Source: an archaeon
GTDB lineage: Archaea; Thermoproteota; Nitrososphaeria; Nitrososphaerales; UBA183
NCBI GenBank assembly: GCA_021786335.1
Contig: JAJYNM010000087.1
Coordinates: 1 to 64,000 of the forward strand
Reading direction: 5' to 3'
DNA: 64,000 bases
This document shows positions 59,735 through 64,000 of the stretch, piece after piece. The position numbers and the translations under genes are program-made. How positions within the stretch are numbered: the first letter of the stretch is position 1; the number at the start of each line of letters is the position of its first letter. Under the pieces are notes generated by a model, which was not told the origin of the DNA, searched no databases, and saw only the letters and a list, made by a program, of their open reading frames with translations.

Positions 59735-60622
59735 TTGCCGAATCTTTCGGTCATCGCCGGCTTGACAACAGCGCTGTGCTGGGGGACTGGGGACTATCTG
59801 TCCAGGAGCCAGTCGGAGAGGATGGGCTACTACAAGACTCTCACATATTCAATGATAGTGACCTTCCTAGTTCTCGTCGCCCTCACTCCGGTTGTCAGCC
59901 CTGAGCTTAGCGCTCCTCTCATACCATTGGTCGTCCTCCTCGTCGCAGGGGTCTTGAATTTTGTCGCCTTCAATTTCCTCTACCAGGCCTTCCACAGAGG
60001 GGTCGTCTCAGTCGTCGCGCCGGTTGCATACACATATCCTGCTATCACTACGCTCCTCTCCATCTTCATTTTAGGCACTGTTCTGCAGTCCGCCGAGATC
60101 CTCGCAATCGCAGGGATTATCATCGGCGTGGTCCTTACGTCAACAAGATTCTCCGAGATAAAGCGGTCCACCATTGGCAAGGGCTCCGCAGGTCTTACCG
60201 CTGGGTTCATTCCTGCCGCCGCCGCTTCGCTCTTCTTCGGGTTCGTCTATGTAGGGGTCGGATACGCCGCGCCGTTGGTGAGCCTGGTAATCCCGGTCAT
60301 GATTCTCCGGATAGTGGGAATTGCGATGGGGTTAGCGCTGGCTCCGGCCCTCAAGCAGAGCGCTAGGCCTACCAAGGGGGTCTTCTCGAGTGGGATTATC
60401 ACCATGGGTATCTTGGAGGCCGTGGGCTTCCTCTCCTTGACCTATGGTATCTCTGTCCCTGGAGGATCTCTCCCAGTCGTAACGGCGATATCTGGCATGG
60501 GAGGAGCTGTGGCCGCGGGCTATGGGCTCGTCCTGCTGAAAGAGCGGCTCGAGCCGAATCAGATAATCGGAGTGGTCATGTCCCTCTTGGGCGTCTTCGC
60601 ATTGCTGTACCTGGGGGCCTAG
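59735..60622 (+). CDS. EamA/DMT-superfamily transporter
   Basis: A 295-residue carrier with ten hydrophobic helices and the internal repeat of two EamA domains (about 5-135 and 155-290). GTGDYLSRSQSERMG near the N-terminus is typical of the group. DMT carriers export amino acids, nucleosides or drugs. The start is TTG 59735. It is followed after three bases by a small cytosolic protein gene, so an operon is clear. Confidence 0.88.
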   Translation: MPNLSVIAGLTTALCWGTGDYLSRSQSERMGYYKTLTYSMIVTFLVLVALTPVVSPELSAPLIPLVVLLVAGVLNFVAFNFLYQAFHRGVVSVVAPVAYTYPAITTLLSIFILGTVLQSAEILAIAGIIIGVVLTSTRFSEIKRSTIGKGSAGLTAGFIPAAAASLFFGFVYVGVGYAAPLVSLVIPVMILRIVGIAMGLALAPALKQSARPTKGVFSSGIITMGILEAVGFLSLTYGISVPGGSLPVVTAISGMGGAVAAGYGLVLLKERLEPNQIIGVVMSLLGVFALLYLGA

Positions 60623-60625
60623 GGG

Positions 60626-60946
60626 GTGGATTACTTCACCGCGATCCAAGAAGGAAGAAGCAGGGTCAATCGGGCGCTCGCGGTGCTTCAAAATGCAGCC
60701 GGCCCGTCATATCCGATGCTTATCCTTAAGCTCGGTGTCCCAGAGTGGACCCCTGTGGGAGATGAGATGCTGTACAAGGTGGTCCCTGGGAGGAACTCTA
60801 CAGCCGCCCTGGTGATTTGCGACGCCGAAGGAAATTCTAAAGCGATGAGCGCCTGGCTGCGCGCAGAGAAAGCGGACGAGGTTTCCCAGAGATTGGATGC
60901 AGAAGGGATTTCCGTCTATCTTGGAGACGTCAAGCTCCCGATCTGA
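60626..60946 (+). CDS. Small cytosolic protein in operon with the EamA transporter
   Basis: A 106-residue alpha/beta protein of unknown family: a helix (IQEGRSRVNRALAVLQNA), strands (ALVICDAEG) and a final strand pair (ISVYLGDVKLPI). GTG 60626 lies four bases after the transporter stop and is preceded by AGGGGG, a good ribosome-binding stretch. It might regulate or serve the transporter. Confidence 0.65.
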   Translation: MDYFTAIQEGRSRVNRALAVLQNAAGPSYPMLILKLGVPEWTPVGDEMLYKVVPGRNSTAALVICDAEGNSKAMSAWLRAEKADEVSQRLDAEGISVYLGDVKLPI

Positions 60947-61080
60947 GCATCCTATTTATTAACCAGTCTAGAGTCGGAACACCTTGCGCCTGGCCTGTGC
61001 CTACCCTAGGCTTCGAAGAGGAGTTCTGTTTTGAAGCTCGGGTCGAGCAGGTTGGACGCAGAAAAATTGGGGGTGAACGA

Positions 61081-61257
61081 ATGGCAAGATGTTCGGTCTG
61101 CAAGGGTCACGCAGTGGCGTCGTGCGCAGAATGCGAAGCCTTAGTGTGTATGTCGCACTCCACTACAATCTTCGACGAAGGGAGCAGGGCTATGAAGACT
61201 TACTGCGGCAACTGTACGGCTAAGCGGATGCCCATGTGGGTAGCGCGGCGAAGGTGA
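61081..61257 (+). CDS. B-box-like zinc-finger microprotein, 58 residues
   Basis: Cysteines at 4/7, 15/18, 23 with His26, and 42/45 form a cross-brace zinc pattern resembling a B-box (CSVCKGH, SCAECEALVCMSH, YCGNC), ended by a basic tail. ATG 61081 is preceded by GGGGGTGA five bases upstream, one of the best Shine-Dalgarno matches in the window. The frame also opens at GTG 60997, which fits the TATA-like CTATTTATTAACC near 60952-60963, so the longer form (86 residues) remains possible. Confidence 0.7.
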   Translation: MARCSVCKGHAVASCAECEALVCMSHSTTIFDEGSRAMKTYCGNCTAKRMPMWVARRR

Positions 61258-61369
61258 AGGTAGGAAACGCCCTCGAGTGGGCATAACCTACTTTGAAGTC
61301 TAGATGCGCTCTATTCTATAGGATTAACTACATTCCTGAAGGTTCGAGGCTGCGCTGACTGCAATTGGG

Positions 61370-61810
61370 TTATTCAAAAGATAGGCTAGAGCGCGTCCAT
61401 AGCGGCCTTGTCTTCGTCGACCATATCCTCTCGAACTGTCCCTTGGCGGGTCCCTTCGCGAAGAGGCCTAGCCTTCCCAGCTCCAAGCTCGCGGAATATT
61501 TCACTTCAGTTCCGTCAGCGACCTGCTTGAGGGCCATGGTCACCTTGCTTCCCTTGCCGTCTCCCTCCAGAGTATCAACATAGAGGGTCTGGGTGGCTTC
61601 GTCAAAGGTCAACGTGTTGATTGAGCTGATCTTCTTGCCCATCATGGCAGCATGTTGTTCGATCCTAACTCCACCCCCGTAGCCAAGGACTTCCACCTCT
61701 TTCACGAGGTTAGGGTGCACTTTAGGTAGGTTCTCAGGGTGCATGCAAAACTCTATGGCTTTCGAAATAGGCGCCTGCGTCTTCCCCATCTTTTCCCAAC
61801 CTGTGGGCAT
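61370..61810 (-). CDS. SRPBCC/START-like protein
   Basis: A 146-residue protein with the helix-grip pattern: early helix (ISKAIEFCMHPENLPKVHPN), long curved sheet (VKEVEVLGYGGGVRIEQHAAM; NTLTFDEATQTLYVDTLEGDGKGSKVTMAL) and part of the C-terminal helix. Such folds bind lipids or other hydrophobic ligands. Start ATG 61810 or ATG 61789. No enzyme residues are recognised. Confidence 0.65.
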   Translation of the reverse strand: MPTGWEKMGKTQAPISKAIEFCMHPENLPKVHPNLVKEVEVLGYGGGVRIEQHAAMMGKKISSINTLTFDEATQTLYVDTLEGDGKGSKVTMALKQVADGTEVKYSASLELGRLGLFAKGPAKGQFERIWSTKTRPLWTRSSLSFE

Positions 61811-61887
61811 GGCGTGGATGTTGAGAGTGGGATCGCTTAGGTGTGCCCCGACTGCGACGCCATAGCCTCGGGCACCAGAGCAGGTGT

Positions 61888-63501
61888 TCAGTCGTATATC
61901 TGTACCACCGCATTGACGTACCCGGTGGCACCATTGGGGAATGTTCCCTCTCTATTGGAAGTCTGCACCTTCCCAGCCGCATCGACGGCCCTTGCCAAGA
62001 TTGAATACTCTCCTGCTGACTGCGGCTTCCACTCGTACGCCCAGAGTGCCCAAGTGAGGTTGGAAATCGGTGGTTTGACCTGGGCTTCTTCCCACGTCTT
62101 GCCATTGTCAAAGCTCACTTCTACGGTGGAAATCCCCCTGTCGCCCGCGAACGCATATCCAGACAGGAGTATCGTGCCTCCATACTTTGAAAGGCTCGCC
62201 TGGTCTGGGGCAAGTGGGACTATGAACGCCTGGGTGTGCACCCTGGCTGTGTTTGTCCACCCTCTGGTCTGCCAGTATCCATCATAGACAACCCCAACTA
62301 CCGAGATTTTGTTAATCCACTTCGCGCTCATCATGCCATACACCCCTGGAATCAATCCTCTGAGAGGGTAGCCGTGCCTAACTGGAAGGTCTTGGCCGTT
62401 CATACCGTAGGCGACCATACTGTCTGGCATCAGAGCCTTTGCCAAGGGGATTCCGACGCTATATCCATCTACTGAGTAGAAGACGACATACACCGCTCCT
62501 GGGCTCGCGCCCCCTACGTCAGCCAGCAGATCAGAGAGCTTCACCCCCGTCCATTTCGCGTTACCTATGAGATTCCCGTTCAACACGTTGCTCACACATT
62601 CGAGCGTGGTATACTGGCTCGTCTGAGGAAGGGAACTGAGTTCCTGCAGCGTGTAGGACTTCGGGGTACCCACGAGTCCGTCCACTGTCAGAGCCCAAGC
62701 AGAGACGTCCACGGCGGGGTCTATGACATCTATGGCTACCCTATAGAAGCCACTGTCAGTCGTCACCTCAGAGTCTACTAGGGAAGCGAGTCTCGGGTCT
62801 CTGAAGATAGAGGGCGCCTCTTGGAGGTTAACAGGCTGGCTCGTCCCCGTTGGTTGCGCACTGGAAGCGAAGAGCTGGTTCAGGCCCATGAGCCCAGCGA
62901 TCCCAGCGATGACCGCGAACACCATTATGGTCCCCTTTTCAATGAACTCCCTCCTCCCTCTATCTTCGATGCCGGACCCTCCAAGCAGCCCTTGCCTAGT
63001 CACCTGCGGCCGATACACCGACGAGAGCAGGAGTGCGAACACCGCCTGGACCAGTAGCAGCCCAAGGGGGAAGACCCAGATTGCCTTCGAAGGGGCGTAA
63101 GGGGAGGCAACCCCGAAGATGGCGTCTCCGGCCGCGGGGAAAAGGAGAAGGCCGAAGACCATCCAAGGGATGAGGCTGAGCACCAACAATCCCTCGAACC
63201 TCTTCAGTGCTCCGAAAACCCTCTTCGCGAGGAGGAGGTCGAAGAGAACGACAACCAGGCCGTAAACAACGGCCGCGATCAGGGTAGCAATCACCAGTCC
63301 AATCTGACCAGCTAGATCTCCGAAACGTTGAACCATCGGCTCCTCAATCGACGCAGGAACCACCCTGAGGAATGCGGCCAGGGCTGACTCAGGAGGGAAA
63401 GGGGCGACCCCACCCAGCCTGAGGAGGAAGTTGAAGCAGAGCCCTCCCAGACCGGCCAACGTCCCTATCAGTAGCAGGGAGGAAGCGTGCCTCAGGCTCA
63501 A
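61888..63501 (-). CDS. Sulfite oxidase-family molybdopterin protein fused to a membrane domain
   Basis: The 537-residue protein has two parts. Residues about 1-165 hold four membrane helices; a fifth (about 190-207) is preceded by a twin-arginine-like RRREFIEKG... pattern (GRREFIEK), consistent with the catalytic part lying outside. Residues about 225-430 are the sulfite oxidase-type Moco domain with the molybdenum-ligand Cys302 (TLECVSN), and about 435-537 the C-terminal Mo-co dimerisation domain (EVSFDNGKTWEEAQ). It may oxidise sulfite or reduce S- or N-oxides at the cell surface. The start is TTG 63501. No cytochrome partner is nearby. Confidence 0.88.
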   Translation of the reverse strand: MSLRHASSLLLIGTLAGLGGLCFNFLLRLGGVAPFPPESALAAFLRVVPASIEEPMVQRFGDLAGQIGLVIATLIAAVVYGLVVVLFDLLLAKRVFGALKRFEGLLVLSLIPWMVFGLLLFPAAGDAIFGVASPYAPSKAIWVFPLGLLLVQAVFALLLSSVYRPQVTRQGLLGGSGIEDRGRREFIEKGTIMVFAVIAGIAGLMGLNQLFASSAQPTGTSQPVNLQEAPSIFRDPRLASLVDSEVTTDSGFYRVAIDVIDPAVDVSAWALTVDGLVGTPKSYTLQELSSLPQTSQYTTLECVSNVLNGNLIGNAKWTGVKLSDLLADVGGASPGAVYVVFYSVDGYSVGIPLAKALMPDSMVAYGMNGQDLPVRHGYPLRGLIPGVYGMMSAKWINKISVVGVVYDGYWQTRGWTNTARVHTQAFIVPLAPDQASLSKYGGTILLSGYAFAGDRGISTVEVSFDNGKTWEEAQVKPPISNLTWALWAYEWKPQSAGEYSILARAVDAAGKVQTSNREGTFPNGATGYVNAVVQIYD

Positions 63502-63722
63502 CGGGCATTAGGCCCCCACACTAGAAGCTTGGTGTAAGCCTGCCTCAACGCTTCGTACCTGGAGGTCCCCGCCGGGGTTACCTAATGACAAGGTGGACGC
63601 TAGGCTCCGAGCCCCGGCGGATTGCTCCAACTACGACCGAATGCTTCGAGTGGGGACCTCGGTGGGTGGACACTCAGGGCCATCGCGAGGGCAGGGAACG
63701 ACGCTGGATAGGCCGAGCCTCT

Positions 63723-63959
63723 TCACTTCGTCTGCGCCGGGGTAGTGGCCCCGCCTACCTTCCCCCTCGACGCCAACACGAATCCGAGGGCAGCCATCAG
63801 TACACCGACCAGAGCTATGATTGAACCTGCATAAATCCAGAATGGCACACCGGTCATTGATGAGCCCCCGATCATTCCATCCCCCTGAAGCGCGAACACC
63901 GTCCCGAGGAGTAGTAGGATGATGCCGAAGACACCCAGACCTAGAAATGGACCCCTCAA
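63723..63959 (-). CDS. Small membrane protein, two helices
   Basis: A 78-residue protein with two hydrophobic helices (about 5-24 and 38-64), Gly/Met-rich linker and a short polar tail. TTG 63959 lies about 28 bp after the TATA-like ACTATTTAAGCC near 63983-63994, making it a leaderless gene. Function unknown. The stretch between it and the sulfite oxidase-family gene (63502-63722) holds nothing recognisable. Confidence 0.55.
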   Translation of the reverse strand: MRGPFLGLGVFGIILLLLGTVFALQGDGMIGGSSMTGVPFWIYAGSIIALVGVLMAALGFVLASRGKVGGATTPAQTK

Positions 63960-64000
63960 CGCTTCTCCAAACAGGTTTACGTGGCTTAAATAGTTTCTAC

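Noticed and set aside
1..64000. CRISPR array, integrated virus or insertion sequence
   Set aside because: No regularly spaced repeats, integrase, transposase or terminal repeats were seen; remnants found belong to ordinary genes.

Overview
The window looks like chromosome from an archaeon of the TACK group, most consistent with the Thaumarchaeota/Nitrososphaeria side. The evidence is a set of archaeal information-processing genes (PriS primase with a GINS subunit, RNA polymerase subunit L, TFS, exosome Csl4, Dph2, Dph6, Dpo4, an ESCRT-III/CdvB protein) together with promoters of the archaeal TATA type. For most genes that begin a transcript, a TATA-like box lies about 23-35 bp before the start codon. 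This implies leaderless or nearly leaderless mRNAs, often with TTG or GTG starts, and I used it to move several starts. Genes inside operons instead have purine-rich Shine-Dalgarno-like stretches, and two or three of them seem to start at CTG. I found no rRNA, tRNA, CRISPR array or intact insertion sequence.

Layout. 0-2.7 kb: a rhodanese facing a GcvH-like/TusA-like fusion, a small membrane protein and a cupin. 2.8-6.8 kb: information-processing block (priS-gins on +; dph2-csl4 and rpoL-tfs on -). 6.9-13.1 kb: a decayed ABC ATPase, DUF998 membrane protein, MFS transporter plus SET-domain protein, class II aldolase plus a second MFS transporter, and a polyprenyl diphosphate synthase. 13.1-14.1 kb: probably decayed DNA. 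14.1-20.4 kb: an SDR, a winged-helix regulator and a repetitive beta-helix protein in one operon, then small proteins, a threonine dehydratase-like enzyme, an HTH_10 regulator and thioredoxin. 20.6-30.8 kb: housekeeping enzymes (M32 carboxypeptidase, SIS protein, RNase H-like protein, two oxidoreductases, ParB-like protein, MsrB) separated by several gene-poor stretches. 30.8-36.6 kb: a cysteine synthase-like/rhodanese fusion, an HtrA-like protease with a winged-helix partner, a CBS protein and a frameshifted gene. 36.6-40.4 kb: pyrE-pyrD-pyrF with an upstream phosphoribosyltransferase. 40.4-41.7 kb: gene-poor. 41.7-48.5 kb: FKBP, small proteins, a three-gene SPFH/zinc-ribbon operon, and DUF72-Dpo4. 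48.5-64 kb: cobalamin/siderophore-binding-like protein facing an ECF-S-like membrane protein, NnrE, CdvB, a secreted CAP protein, HIT protein, Dph6, MIP18-type protein, methyltransferase, LLM oxidoreductase, EamA transporter and a membrane-fused sulfite oxidase-family protein.

How the genes fit together. Diphthamide synthesis is represented at both ends (Dph2 and Dph6). De novo UMP synthesis is an operon. Three separate loci carry sulfur-relay domains (rhodanese, TusA-like/GcvH-like fusion, cysteine synthase fused to rhodanese), beside thioredoxin, MsrB, a MIP18-type Fe-S protein and a sulfite oxidase-family protein, which suggests that sulfur handling matters to this organism. The features I find most unusual are the apparent CTG starts (two overlapping the upstream stop as CTGA), single AT boxes shared by divergent leaderless genes, the beta-helix/winged-helix pair, and the SPFH/zinc-ribbon operon. 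Several gene-poor stretches hold gene remnants, so this genome carries some decaying DNA. Function calls rest on family features recognised by eye, and no database search was possible.
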